Under the pieces are notes generated by a model that saw only the letters and a list, made by a program, of their open reading frames with translations, ran no database searches and had not been told where the DNA came from. A DNA stretch of 64,000 bases from Ypsolopha sequella (Eukaryota > Arthropoda > Insecta > Lepidoptera > Ypsolophidae): contig OW203989.1 of the NCBI GenBank assembly GCA_934047225.1, positions 15,537,977-15,601,976 of the forward strand. Reading direction: 5' to 3'. Position 1 is the stretch's first letter. Each line of letters begins with the position of its first letter. Shown here in pieces: positions 36,122 through 47,946 of the stretch. Position numbers and translations under genes: made by a program.

Positions 36122-36474
36122 TATTAGTAACATTTAATTTTGTAGTCAATTTGTAGTGGCAATTTTAATTGAGAATACAAACACATAGAGCATACAAGAA
36201 ACAGACATGAACTAGATAATTTATTCCGGCACTTAGAGTAGCAAAAAGTTTCCCTCGTTAGCTAAGAGACAACTGCTGTAAATCACGGCCGAACTTGAGT
36301 CCTATCTCAGATCGCTATCTACAAATTAAGTAGAGGGTAGAACAGCAAATTGGTATAGGCCGTGGATGCTTTTGGCGGGCAAAATCTAACTTTAGCTACA
36401 TTCTTATCAAGAAAGAGATTAAGCGGGATAACATGCTACGTTTGGTAGAAAGCTGTAACCTGTATACAATAATG
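36122..36474. other. Unassigned sequence
   Basis: No gene or repeat was recognised. Confidence 0.35.
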
Positions 36475-37132
36475 TACTCTGTGGCTGTAACACAGTATAG
36501 ATAAGTAAAACAGTATTATATCTTCATAGCAAACGGCCGAAACGCGCGCTTCCAAATCTCGATTCACACCTCATAGTAGGAGTGCGCCGCAGTTAAGGAG
36601 CTGCACAATGCTAAAATTCGGCCCTGCTCTAACGCTTCTGTTTTTTAACTATCTATCCTGCTCTAATGAGATGCCGCGCACGCAAAACTTCAGTTATTTT
36701 GAAATCACGACTACATTATGACATTAATTATAATTTCTTTACGTATTAAAGATGTTATTTTCTAGTAAGTATCTGCGTGTGTTGGTTTTGTTTCAATCGG
36801 TTTTGAAATATGGAAACTAAATCGGTTTTTTCGTGAAATTCATGCTTTTTTTAAAGTAATTTAATTAAAAGAAGATTTAAAGTATGTTTATTTATAAAGT
36901 GTAATTAATAATTGTATTGAGTCAATAAAACAAGCCATATTTATTTCGAATTTTTATCATCTACGTTGAAGGAACTGAATCCAATGCAAAACTGATGTTG
37001 AAGAGTGAGTGTAAGAAGCCACCCGATTCCCGCGCATTTATGTGGGCAGCCCTAATGCGTGCGTCTACCGAGCATGGTTTCAAGGACTCTGCCCCAGATG
37101 TAATACTGTTACTTATCTATACTGTGGCTGTA
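36475..37132. mobile_element. ~660-bp element with inverted ends
   Basis: gtggctgtaacacagtatag at 36481 recurs inverted at 37101-37132 (tacttatctatactgtggct). The middle is non-coding. No target duplication was established. Confidence 0.5.
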
Positions 37133-37188
37133 GTTTGCTAAAACATGCAAAAGACGCGCTCTAATTACAAGATATTATCCATCCATCC

Positions 37189-37305
37189 ATCAGCCTAGTT
37201 CGTCCACTGCTGAACATAAGCTTTTCCAGGACTTTGACACTCCCGGCGGTCATCCTGTGAGAATTGCCCATACTCACACACGCTGGGCAGGTGGTAAAAA
37301 ATTAC
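37189..37305 (-). mobile_element. RTE 3' end, heavily 5'-truncated
   Basis: On the minus strand it matches the last ~115 bp of the SINE-like element at 27513-27840, from about cgtgtgtgagtatgggcaat to the stop after the QQWTN codons and a (GGAT)n tail. Confidence 0.75.
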
Positions 37306-37696
37306 AAGATAGGGTGACAATAATTGTCCTAGATCGAAAAAGTATAATTCCCAGTTGTTATTATTCTACGCTCTCGTTTTCTCCCTTTTATAGGTACTTT
37401 GAATAATCCGTTTAATATCGTAAAGTCCAAAGTTCGTGAGGATGAATATAAACTATGAAATTTTAACGCCTCGAACAATATGGGCGCGTGGTAAGGGCTC
37501 TTTGAAAGGCGTACCCGATGTCCAGTTGATTAATTCTCTAACACGGCTCAGTAGTCTAAGACAATCTTCGGGAGACCAGATTAATGCTGCTATACCCATC
37601 TATCTCCGCACCCGCACTTTGAAAGGTCCTTACAGATTAAGGGCGTTTTCTCGGATTGCTCATATCGACCTTGTAATACCCGTAAAGTCAATATTG

Positions 37697-37800
37697 GTAT
37701 CGATTCGGCGCAACACAACTTAACTAATTTGACAGGACCAACCTTATTTTGAGCGTTCTGTCTTTGCCTTTTCGATACAGAAAGAAAAAGACAGTACACT
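37697..37800. mobile_element. Hairpin MITE family M1, copy 1 (partial)
   Basis: gtatcgattcggcgcaacac, gacaggaccaaccttatttt and a central tcgatacagaaagaaaaaga turn match 46970-47114 and 60763-60900. The right arm is lost or diverged here. Confidence 0.6.
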
Positions 37801-37929
37801 CGTGACTTATCTGATGTTTCGACAGTTCTGTCAGACGAAGCTTTTGGACTTAAGTCTCGCTGTCCGTCTGTCCGCAACCCAAATTAAGGCAATATGTAAA
37901 AGTTTTAGCGTCTCCATATGCGAAAAAAC

Positions 37930-38240
37930 CCTCAGTGCGAGAAGGACGAATTCGTGTAAAAGTAGAAAAAAAGTTTTTTTTTTAATTTATATAAAATGTA
38001 CTAAAGTTGCTATCAAAATTTCGTTTAACCTGCCTAAATACCGTTAAAACCCATCTAATAAAATATAATTGTAGTCTATGTGTCGTTCTAAATTGTCAAA
38101 CTAGGAGAATTGGTGTCGAAAAAGACCTCATTTCAATAAATATTTCTATCGAGCTGAATTTCTCCAATCGCGTTTCTGTTTAACAGATCCCTAGAAAAGA
38201 TTCCAAAAATAATATACTATTTTATCAAAAAGTAATCAAA
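37930..38240. repeat. Second copy of the 1.74-2.10 kb repeat
   Basis: Same order and orientation as 1740-2100, with the blocks gacctcatttcaataaatat and tttctatcgagctgaatttc. Confidence 0.5.
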
Positions 38241-38636
38241 GTAGATATGCAAGTTCTAAAAGTGTCGATTTTTTTCCGTAACACCAAGACCCCTGCAAAA
38301 ATACGGAAAATCGTAACATTTTCAGAGTATTTTTCTCTTGATGAAATCAGGAAAGTGTATTTTTAGGCAGATTACTTTGTACCATTGACGGAACCTGCTA
38401 TTATGTTTGACGGGACTTCTATTTCATTACTTAATTTTAAAATATGATGCTACTTTGTGAAGAACTTTCTACTATACCTCAGTCGGTATCTAAACAGATT
38501 TTTGACATTTCATTTTAACACGACATTTAGGGCATGAATTGTATCAAATTGGTCTCTATCACTTGTCATTAAAATTCAGGGCAAGGTCGTTCAAATTTTG
38601 GTAGCATTTCGTGGCTGATCAAAATTTGGCTCTAAA
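38241..38636. other. Unassigned sequence
   Basis: No gene or repeat was recognised. Confidence 0.35.
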
Positions 38637-39187
38637 AGTTTGCCGGTGAGTGAGGGCGCCTGGTAGGCTGGTACAACCAAAGACATTGTGTTATTGGGTG
38701 CAACGCGGCGAACTGTCAAAATGTGACGTTTGATATGAAGACGGACGCGCCGCGCGTTAAGGCTGCGCCGAGCGTAGAACGATTAGACACCTCGCTTGTT
38801 CTCTCGTGGTCATTTTTATCGTGGTGGATTTTATTGAATTTAACAGAAATAATCATATTTAATTTACCAGACAAAATTTTAAAAATGTGAAACGGCCTAG
38901 TTGTATTTTATAACGTTTGTGATTGTCTTGAATTGTGGTTGAGACAAAAAATGACTAAATCCCCAATATCTTTTTTAGATTTTGGGCCTACTTTAGATAG
39001 ATTTGTTTCTTACACCTTAAGTTATTTTTAATATTCTCTGTGGCGGAAGTGTAGATACATTTTCTGTGATAATAAATATATATTTTATTTATTTATCATT
39101 GAAATATTATTCAATAAATCAATTTAACAGTGACTGTCGTTTTAGATTATTTTGCTCGGCGCCCTCTTAATACGCCACCAGCAAACT
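38637..39187. mobile_element. ~550-bp element with imperfect ~30-bp TIRs
   Basis: The left end agtttgccggtg...gagggcgcc is mirrored by the right end ggcgccctc...cacca.gcaaact. The first ~180 bp are CpG-rich (cgcgccgcgcgttaaggctg), the rest AT-rich. No gene. Target duplication not resolved. Confidence 0.5.
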
Positions 39188-39821
39188 TATACGTGTAGAA
39201 CTGTAATAAGAGTTACACAATGAAACTTCAAAAAACTGTTAAGATACCTACTTTAGTATAATACTCTAACAACTCCGGACATTCAAATGATCTCCGTGAA
39301 ATCTCGCCTCGGCTTTATTAAAACTGGCCGCTATGTCACTCTTAAAAAGGTACTCGAAACTTACCAAATAAAACTAAGAATATCACCGCTCTTGGCTCTT
39401 TCATGATAATTTCCTCGCAAGTTTTCCTTTATACGTTTTATTTTTCTCGTTTAATATCATGCAAAATGAAAGGTGGAGTGAGGGGGGGTGCGGGCTGTCG
39501 GCTCATTGCATTCACCCCGTAAATCCTGCGCCATTGTTGGTTTGCGCGGGAATGGAGTGTCGTTTTTTCTTGGCACCGGTCGACTGACAGCCATTCAGAG
39601 CCCGGTGCGGGTTTTATTACTGTAGTAGGGTTCGCGAGTTTTCAGGAAGCACAGAGTTGAACTCGGAGTAATGGGGTCTTGGGGTTATTTTATTATGTTC
39701 AATACTCGTATCTTTATCTAGTTATTGTACTGTTTGTAGATTGTTTGCACAAAATGACAGCTTCAAGGACAAATCCACAGCTCCACTTTTAACCAATATT
39801 GAGATATGATAGATAATTTAT
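39188..39821. other. Unassigned sequence with a GC-rich patch
   Basis: 39470-39680 is richer in G+C (ggggggtgcgggctgtcggc and following) but holds no open frame or motif I recognise. Confidence 0.3.
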
Positions 39822-40328
39822 GATGATCGGATCGATATATACCTAAAGTTGGAAAAACTGAGAAAGTTTGTAGGTGTAGCGTCGGCTTCTTATAATATTA
39901 TTTTGATACAAAAACCGTTACGATAATGTAATACTTAATAGATATGTTACCGGCAATCCAAATAAATATAATAAAATATAGGAATTCAACACAATTCCTA
40001 GACAATTTATAAAATGCCAAGCTTATTTAGGCCGAACAGAGCTAACGGCAAAACAGAAGGCTGATCAGAAATAAAATAAAATAAACAAATAGATAAATCA
40101 GCTTGGCATTTTATAAATTTCCTAGGTATTGTATACAATTTCTTAATAATATAAATTCACGGTAACATCTATGAAGTATAAGGTACATTATCATAACGTT
40201 TTAAGCAATGCCGTAATTTCCGTAATATTCACTATCAAAATAAATACAATTTTAAGAATCCGACTCCACACCTACAAACTTTTCCAAGGATTTTTCCAAC
40301 TTTAAGTATAATATCGATCCGATTATCC
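39822..40328. mobile_element. ~507-bp foldback element
   Basis: Two arms of about 200 bp pair with several small gaps: gatgatcggatcgatatata against its inverse ending at 40328, gaaagtttgtaggtgt against acacctacaaacttttcc, and aatttataaaatgccaagct against agcttggcattttataaatt. The loop is about 60 bp. No coding capacity. Confidence 0.75.
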
Positions 40329-40965
40329 TTTCTCTGTTTATGAGTTAATAATTATTATTTCTTCAGTCGTCGACTGATGACGGCCCCCAAATATATCGAG
40401 CAAAAAGTACTTTATTGTTTTAATATTAATAAGGAAACGAAAGAAATAAATAAAGCTTAAGAAAGCACAATGTACATTTATTAACCTAATAATAATTTCA
40501 TTAAAAGGGTATTAAGAGCAAAAGGTGGATCAGCGGCAACGGCTTCGTTGGTATCCGCCTACTATAGTCATAGTACTATGTTCTACGCTATTCCTTATTT
40601 AGATCTGTCGAGTCCTCATTGTCGGATATCGCGTCACATCTCAGTGTCGTCACACAACCAGTAGCCATTAGTTCTATCGATCCATTAGCTCTCGCAAGCT
40701 CTAAGAGCCGTTACATCGTGAGGTAACTTTCGATTCTACTGGAAGTAGCCTAGTTTCTAACTTAATTTATTGTCATTGAAAAGTTCTTATGTAAATCGCT
40801 TGAATGTCTCGTGTATAGGTATGTAAAAATAGATTTGTCTAAAGCTACGGTTACCAGTTAACAGATGCAGAAAAAGCACTGAGCTCTTAATTAATATCTA
40901 TATACATTTTATATAAATGAATAACTTGACTGACTGATCTATCAACGCAGACCAAACGTGTTGTA
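40329..40965. other. Unassigned sequence leading into the minisatellite
   Basis: 40920-40965 (cttgactgactgatctatca) is the start of a dispersed lepidopteran repeat I recognise, in which the minisatellite is embedded. The rest shows nothing. Confidence 0.4.
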
Positions 40966-43340
40966 CCTAAGAACGTAAAGTAGACATCCGCCAAACCAAA
41001 CCTAAGAACGTGACGTAGACATCCGCCAAAGGAAACCTAAGAACGTGACGTAGACATCCGCCAAAGGAAACCTAAGAACGTGATGTAGACATCCGCCAAA
41101 GGAAACCTAAGAACGTGATGTAGACATCCGCCAAATAAAACCTAAGAACGTGACGTAGACATCCGCCAAAGGAAACCTAAGAACGTGATGTAGACATCCG
41201 CCAAAGGAAACCTAAGAACGTGACGTAGACATCCGCCAAATAAAACCTAAGAACGTGATGTAGACATCCGCCAAATAAAACCTAAGAACGTGACGTAGAC
41301 ATCCGCCAAAGGAAACCTAAGAACGTGATGTAGACATCCGCCAAAGGAAACCTAAGAACGTGATGTAGACATCCGCCAAATAAAACCTAAGAACGTGACG
41401 TAGACATCCGCCAAAGGAAACCTAAGAACGTGATGTAGACATCCGCCAAAGGAAACCTACGAATGTGACGTAGACATCCGCCAAAAGAAACCTAAGAGCG
41501 GGACGTAGACATCCGCCAAAGGAAACCTAAGAGCGGGACGTAGACATCCGCCAAAGGAAACCTAAGAACGTGATGTAGACATCCGCCAAATAAAACCTAA
41601 GAGCGGGACGTAGACATCTGCCAAATGAAACCTAAGAGCGGGACGTAGACATCCGCCAAAGGAAACCTAAGAACGTGACGTAGACATCCGCCAAATGAAA
41701 CCTAAGAGCGGGACGTAGACATCCGCCAAAGGAAACCTAAGAGCGGGACGTAGACATCCGCCAAATGAAACATAAGAACGGGACGTAGACATCCGCCAAA
41801 TGAAACCTAAAAACGTGACATAGACATCCGCCAAATGAAACCTAAGAACGTGACGTAGACATCCGCCAAAAGAAACCTAGGAGCGGGACGTAGACATCCG
41901 CCAAATGAAACATAAGAACGTGACATAGACATCCGCCAATTGAAACCTAAGAGCGGGACGTAGACATCCGCCAAAGGAAACCTAAGAGCGGGACGTAGAC
42001 ATCCGCCAAATGAAACCTAAGAACAGGGACGTAGACATCCGCCAAATGAAACCTAAGAGCGGGACGTAGACATCCACCAAATAAAACCTAAGAACGGGAC
42101 GTAGACATCCGCCAAAGGAAACCTAAGAACGTGACATAGACATCCGCCAAATGAAACCTAAGAACGTGACATAGACATCCGCCAAATAAAACCTAAGAAC
42201 GTGACGTAGACATCTGCCAAAGGAAACCTAGGAACGTGACGCAGACATCCACCAAAGGAAACCTAGGAGCGGGACGTAGACATCCGCCAAATGAAACATA
42301 AGAACGTGACATAGACATCCGCCAATTGAAACCTAAGAACGTGACATAGACATCCGCCAAATGAAACCTAAGAACGTGACGTAGACATCTGCCAAAGGAA
42401 ACCTAAGAACGTGACGCAGACATCCACCAAAGGAAACCTAAGAGCGGGACGTAGACATCCGCCAAAGGAAACCTAAGAGCGGGACGTAGACATCCGCCAA
42501 ATGAAACCTAAGAGCGGGACGTAGACATCCGCCAAAGGAAACCTAAGAGCGGGACGTAGACATCCGCCAAAGAAAACCTAAGATCGGGACGTAGACATCC
42601 GCCAAAGGAAACCTAAGAGCGGGACGTAGACATCCGCCAAAGAAAACCTAAGAGCGGGACGTAGACATCCACCAAAGAAAACCTAAGAGTGGGACGTAAA
42701 CATCCGCCAAAGGAAACGTAAGAGCGGGACGTAGACATCCGCCAAAGGAAACCTAAGAGCGGGACGTAACATCCGCCAAAGGAAACCTAAGAACAGGGAC
42801 GTAGACATCCGCCAAATGAAACCTAAGAGCGGGACGTAGACATCCGCCAAAGGAAACCTAAGAGCGGGACGTAGACATCCGCCAAAGGAAACCTAAGAAC
42901 GTGACGTAGACATCCGCCAAATGAAACCTAAGAGCGGGACGTAGACATCCGCCAAAGGAAACCTAAGAGCGGGACGTAGACATCTGCCAAATGAAACATA
43001 AGAACGGAACGTAGACATCCGCCAAATGAAACCTAAAAACGTGACATAGACATCCGCCAAATGAAACCTAAAAACGTGACATAGACATCCGCCAAATGAA
43101 ACCTAAGAACGTGACGTAGACATCCGCCAAATGAAACCTAAGAGCGGGACGTAGACATCCGCCAAATGAAACATAAGAACGGGACGTAGACATCCGCCAA
43201 ATGAAACCTAAAAACGTGACATAGACATCCGCCAAATGAAACCTAAAAACGTGACATAGACATCCCCCAAATAAAACCTAAGAACGTGACGTAGACATAC
43301 GCCAAAGGAAACCTAAGAACGTGACGTAGACATCCACTAA
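40966..43340 (+). repeat. 35-bp minisatellite, about 68 copies
   Basis: Consensus in two pieces: cctaagaacgtgacgtagac then atccgccaaaggaaa. Variation is concentrated at three sites: gaacgt/gagcgg, gacg/gatg and ggaaa/taaaa/tgaaa. In the first ~500 bp the units often follow the order gacg-ggaaa, gatg-ggaaa, gatg-taaaa, a 105-bp higher-order repeat. From about 41490 the gagcgggacg type dominates and order is looser. One unit lacks a base (near 42768) and two have an extra one (near 42013 and 42791). 35 is not a multiple of three and no frame stays open, so it does not code for protein. Confidence 0.95.
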
Positions 43341-43732
43341 GGCGTTTTAGGAAATTCGTACGGGATCAGGAGAAACGGGATCCACTGAACAACGCCTCGG
43401 GGCGACCAAAGCTTTATATGCGGAACTATTTCATTGCGCATACAAGGTTAAATTAATTTATGTAGCCAAATTCATACAGACAACTCTGTAAGTGCTCATA
43501 GTATCAAGGTTCAAAAAGCCCCGGGTCAATTACTGTGGGAGGTAAACATTATTTTGCGAATTAGCAAAATATGTTACCGATCCGTGATACTGATTACTTA
43601 CCAAGTCTCCAGTATGAATTTGGCTGCATAAATTATGTCACCTTATATAAGATCCAATTCAACCTAAGGCCAACGAGTTAACTAGACATCATGAAACCCA
43701 CTTCAAGCTATAGCTACAAAATGGCCTAGTTA
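43341..43732. other. Tail of the host repeat, then unassigned sequence
   Basis: 43330-43430 (catccactaaggcgttttag and on) appears to be the 3' half of the dispersed repeat that holds the minisatellite. Nothing else was recognised. Confidence 0.4.
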
Positions 43733-43740
43733 GCCTAGAT

Positions 43741-44076
43741 CAGGATTTCTCAAAGTGGGGTACGCGAACCTCCAGGGGTCCGCCAGTTGATCGTAGGGGG
43801 TTCGTGGCAAGATTTATGTTATGGTGGCTGACTGGCTAGCTCGCGCGGGCAACAGGCATGTTGAACAAAATTGCTCCGAAGATCGACTCAATTTGCGACA
43901 AGAAACAAGCCCACCTATCACATTACCTAATTAACAACATTACTTTGTATCTTTTGTCTTTATTATCTTTTATATTTAAATAAAAATCCTTCTATGGCAA
44001 TTGTGTTCTAAAGGGGTTCGCAGTCGACTGGGAAATTGTATAGGGGTACGTGGGGCTATAAGTTTGAGAAACTCTG
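43741..44076. mobile_element. hAT-type MITE, 336 bp, with 8-bp target duplication
   Basis: It starts CAGGATTTCTCAAAGTGGGG and ends, inverted, CAGAGTTTCTCAAACTTATA. The 8 bases gcctagat stand on both sides (43733-43740 and 44077-44084). CAG-type ends with a perfect 8-bp duplication are diagnostic of the hAT superfamily. No coding sequence; it depends on a hAT transposase elsewhere. Confidence 0.9.
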
Positions 44077-44084
44077 GCCTAGAT

Positions 44085-45309
44085 CCTCAGTCTCAGTTCC
44101 TAGTTTGTTTAATTACTCACAGTTTGTAATTGGCTCTCGAGTCCAAAGCTAACTAAAGACGCCATTACTCGATTGCTTCAACTTGGCTCCACCTGCAGGG
44201 AATTAACTTGCTAAACTGAACCTGTTACAGTGCTTCGTTATTAATTACATATATAGTCACGACATGAATCTCTGAGGGGGTGTCATAGGTGTTCTCGAGT
44301 GTGAACTGTGAAATGCAAGTCACTGTCAATACTAAGTACCCCCGTTTTTACCGACAATTATTACGTCCCAAGCGTGATGGGTGGTGAGCCCCTGTCGAAG
44401 GGGAAACCACGGGCGAAAGCTGGTCAGGAGAAAATACTAAACTTATTATTATACTAAACGTATTATTTATCATATTATATGAAAATCTAAAAGTTGCTTT
44501 GTTTGTTTGCCTGCTTTATTTTTCGACAAAACTCGTGAAACTTAAGCGTAACAACAGAGGGGGCTGAGGGGGACTAGGCGCCCCTGGCGGGTTCGAGGTC
44601 CCCCCTGGTGGCTAGGTATCCCATCTATTCACAAAAAGAATAAATTTGTGTATTAAAATTGAACAAACTGGTCAAGTGGTCTCAAGGTCTCACCCCCCGA
44701 GGGTTCCGTAGTATTCTAATAAGTTAGTAGACCTGAATAAAATTTTACGAAAAGTTAGAAACTTATTTTGGAGTTATGTTTCGTACATTTAGCTACAAAG
44801 CGTATGAAATAATACTACAAAATTAAGTTAGTTACTGTTTTCTTCTTTCATAATTAAATTTCAGTATTTGTTGTATAAAAAGAAAATAAAATACAAAATT
44901 ACACATTAATTCCCAATTCCTAATTACCCTGTTACAAAAATGGTCTCAAACTGACCATTTTGATGCCCCCACCATCAAATTTCTTTATTTTTGGAGATAA
45001 AAAAGAATAAATTATTCTTTTACTCTACTCAATGAGTAGACAATGACAAATTTATTACAAATTATTATATTTTTCAACCGTATTAATATTATTTGTTATT
45101 AATTTATTAATTTTCATTTATTTACAGATATTTTCATTAAATTTAATTACTTCATAACCGTGTCGGGTAAAGTTGTGCCACGATTCGCTGTACAAATTCA
45201 AGTACATACTCGTACATATACTATCTTTTAGACAAATACTTGAATTTTTCTAGTAGGGCTAGGCCCCTTCCTAGACAAAAATGCTAGTTACGCCAATGAT
45301 AGCTTCGGA
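44085..45309. other. Mostly unassigned; one dispersed-repeat fragment
   Basis: 44665-44715 (aactggtcaagtggtctcaa ... gggttccgta) belongs to the 23.48-kb dispersed family. No gene was recognised. Confidence 0.35.
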
Positions 45310-45480
45310 CAGGGATGAGCAAACTTTTTCCTACGCGGGCCAATATTTACAAAAACAGTATCTATGAGGGGCCAGATCTTTTAATTTTTTGCTGTTTCTT
45401 TATTGAAATAAAAACATTTCTATTTTACGTGTAAGCGTGCGCAAAGATCAAATTTAAAATCTATATATCTATTGTACTAA
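45310..45480. mobile_element. Left end of a hAT-type element
   Basis: cagggatgagcaaacttttt with a gcgggcca block just inside is typical of a group of hAT ends. No right end was found before 46 kb, so this copy is truncated or interrupted by the MITE at 45487. Confidence 0.45.
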
Positions 45481-45486
45481 TAATAA

Positions 45487-45654
45487 AGCAGATTTTAAAG
45501 GCTTTAATTTTAGTTTTACAGCAAAATTATAAATTTTCCAAAGTAATTTAGCATCTGTTATATAACATCTACATATATAATAGTCCCATTTTGCAATGAA
45601 TAAAATTTTGTTTTGAGAGAACTAAACCTAAAATTAAAGCCATCAGAATCTGCT
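45487..45654. mobile_element. Short MITE (~168 bp), relative of 4071-4222
   Basis: agcagattttaaaggcttta on the left is mirrored by taaagccatcagaatctgct on the right, with about 35 bp of inverted repeat. Confidence 0.7.
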
Positions 45655-46564
45655 ACAGTAAAATAGTTTAAAAAAATTGCGAATTGTTCATGAAATGTTT
45701 ATAAAAATTGTACTGGGGCCAAAACTAAAATGTTTAATTATTTTTTCTATTTGTCTGTCTGTCTCTATGTTCCGTTTTAACTCGACTACCACTCAACAGA
45801 TTTGGATGCAGTTTTATAAATGCGGATATAGGCTATAAAGTGGTGTTGATAAAAGAACCGCTAAGCTGATAACGGAGCAAAGATTAAATAAACGCGAGCG
45901 GAGCGGCGGGCCAATAGGATAGTAATATTATAAATCTAAATGTTTATCTAGATCACTGATCAACAGTCAATTCTGATAGAAAGTAATTCAACTAAACGCT
46001 CAAACTTGTCTTGATTGAATCGAAGTTCCTCTCGTAATACTCTCAACCAGTACAAACAACCAATATCCTGAAGTCTCGAAGTCTCGACCAAACTAGTGTT
46101 AAGTTATTGGAGAATGGGCAACTACCTACGAATATATTGCCGGGATTGTGGAAATATATGTAAAGTTAAAGTAAAACAGTAGCTCAGTAGTCCTTAGAAC
46201 CAATCTTAAGACCCAAGTTTCAAATCATTTAATTTTGACAGAAAAATAATGAAGCAATTATGTTTTCGGAATACTCTTGCACTTTCGATGTCGTGTACAA
46301 TTGCAGAGACCCACTTTTCGGCTCTATTACGTTTATTATAAGAAGAAAAATTGTGCCTGCGGTATTTTTCCTGATGGTACGTTACCTTAGGGTGCACCTC
46401 ATCTAGACACACAGTAATAAATTGTCTTTATAAACAATTTAAACTATGTTAGGTATTTCTAAAGTTTGAGGGAATTAAAATACAACTTGGATCCACTTAG
46501 ATCTCAATTCTTTTATCGGCGAAGCTGACAGAATATTTCACATTTTTAAATGAAGATTAACATA
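45655..46564. other. Unassigned sequence
   Basis: No gene was recognised; a minus-strand open frame at 46206-46412 has no motif. Confidence 0.35.
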
Positions 46565-46690
46565 ATCAATCAATCAATCAATGAACATTTTATTGCACAG
46601 AAAATTCAAATAAAAACACAGTGAACAGGATAACACAGAAGGCAAGGCGGACTTATTCCTTAAAGAAATTTCTTCCAGTCAACCGAATAT
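46565..46690 (-). mobile_element. LINE 3' end with (CAAT)n tail
   Basis: Homologous to 958-1110: on the minus strand it runs from gactggaagaaatttcttta through gcaataaaatg to a simple-repeat tail. Two copies with different tails (TTA and ATTG repeats) point to one retroposon family. Confidence 0.6.
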
Positions 46691-46969
46691 ACTTAAATAC
46701 TTAATTAGTTGCATAATAATCTTAATTAAAATAATATAAGAAAATTCAGTGAAATATATTTCGAACTCTATCCTGGTCACGGATTGTGATTGATGCCGAA
46801 TCCAGGGCAGGGGTCGAAACTTGTTTTAACATAATTTTATTTAGTATATTGTACGTTATTTATTGAACAACCATTAAAGACGAGGAAATTATTTAATCAT
46901 ACTTATATTAATACTTTTGGTGGGTTTTAATTTACAGTTGCATACTGAGGTCAATCAAAAGATTAACAC

Positions 46970-47114
46970 TAAACACAACTTAACTAATTTGACAGAACTA
47001 ACCTTATTCTAAGCGTTCTGTCTTTGTCTTTTCGATACGGAAAGAAAAAGACAGAAGGCTCAGATTAAGTTTAGTTCTATGAAATAAGTTAAGTCGTGTT
47101 GCACCGAATCGACA
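46970..47114. mobile_element. Hairpin MITE family M1, copy 2
   Basis: A near-complete inverted repeat, from aaacacaacttaactaattt to aagttaagtcgtgttgcacc, with the turn at tcgatacggaaagaaaaaga. See also 37697-37800 and 60763-60900. Confidence 0.7.
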
Positions 47115-47144
47115 CAATTAGGATTAAAAGAATATATGTCAGCT

Positions 47145-47270
47145 CGATATTGTAAAATCCGATAGTTTATAACTGCACTAGGTTAGGTTAGATAAACAAC
47201 TGTAAAACAATCTATCGTTAAATTATAATTTCACTTGTCAAACTATAAACTACCGGATTTTACAATCTTA
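47145..47270. mobile_element. Small hairpin MITE
   Basis: tattgtaaaatccgatagtt at 47148 is mirrored by actaccggattttacaatct at 47249, with a ~70-bp loop. Confidence 0.65.
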
Positions 47271-47330
47271 CGGTGACAAAGTAGTAATTTTGTAACAAGT
47301 AATTTGAACAAGTAATAAGTAATAAAAAAC

Positions 47331-47545
47331 AAGTAATTTTGGAGGTGATTCAGTAACGTTAATACATCACATTCCACTGCAAAGCACTTTTTTTTGCGCG
47401 AACTTTTTTTTCACTTCTCAGTACAAAGTGGTCCGATCAGCTGACTCAGTTTGTATGGACAAGTGAATAAAAAGTTCGCGCAAAAAAAAAGTACTATGCA
47501 GTGGAATGTGATGTATTAACGATACTGAATCACCTCCTAAATTAC
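47331..47545. mobile_element. 215-bp near-perfect palindrome (MITE)
   Basis: The arms of about 95 bp pair almost completely: gaggtgattcagtaacgtta against its inverse ending at 47537, gcgcgaacttttttttcact against agtgaataaaaagttcgcgc. The loop is under 30 bp. The arms differ at only a few positions, which suggests a recent origin or arm homogenisation. Confidence 0.8.
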
Positions 47546-47946
47546 TTTCCATTTAAATTGAAAGACCTTTTATATATTTTACGCTACAATCCTAAAAACT
47601 GAAGAAGAGGTCTTATAAAAGAAACGAAAAAGTAGACACCTCTTCAGCTAAGTGAATAGAATTAATTACCTTAGAAAACGTTCAGACAGCGTTAGCCGAT
47701 AGCTTGATTGATGGATCGACGTGATAGATTAACCAGAAATCTACGCCATCCAACCACTTAGTACACAGTGTAAAGTAACCTTTATTCTCTTGTGTGTTAA
47801 AAACCACCATAACAGCAAAAACGTTTCGTACTTGCTTCATGTGTTTAACTTAGATCTGAATTATTTATGTCCTACTTAGGAAAAATTGCACCTTTTCATC
47901 CATCTAGCATGGGTTCCCAACCAGTGGGGCACGCCACAAAAAAAAA
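47546..47946. other. Unassigned sequence
   Basis: No gene or repeat was recognised. Confidence 0.35.

Noticed and set aside
37436..37877. Overlapping 95-codon frames on both strands
   Set aside because: They overlap a hairpin MITE and show no domain.
40966..43340. CRISPR-like regular repeat array
   Set aside because: Units are directly adjacent with no unique spacers and the setting is eukaryotic; it is a minisatellite.
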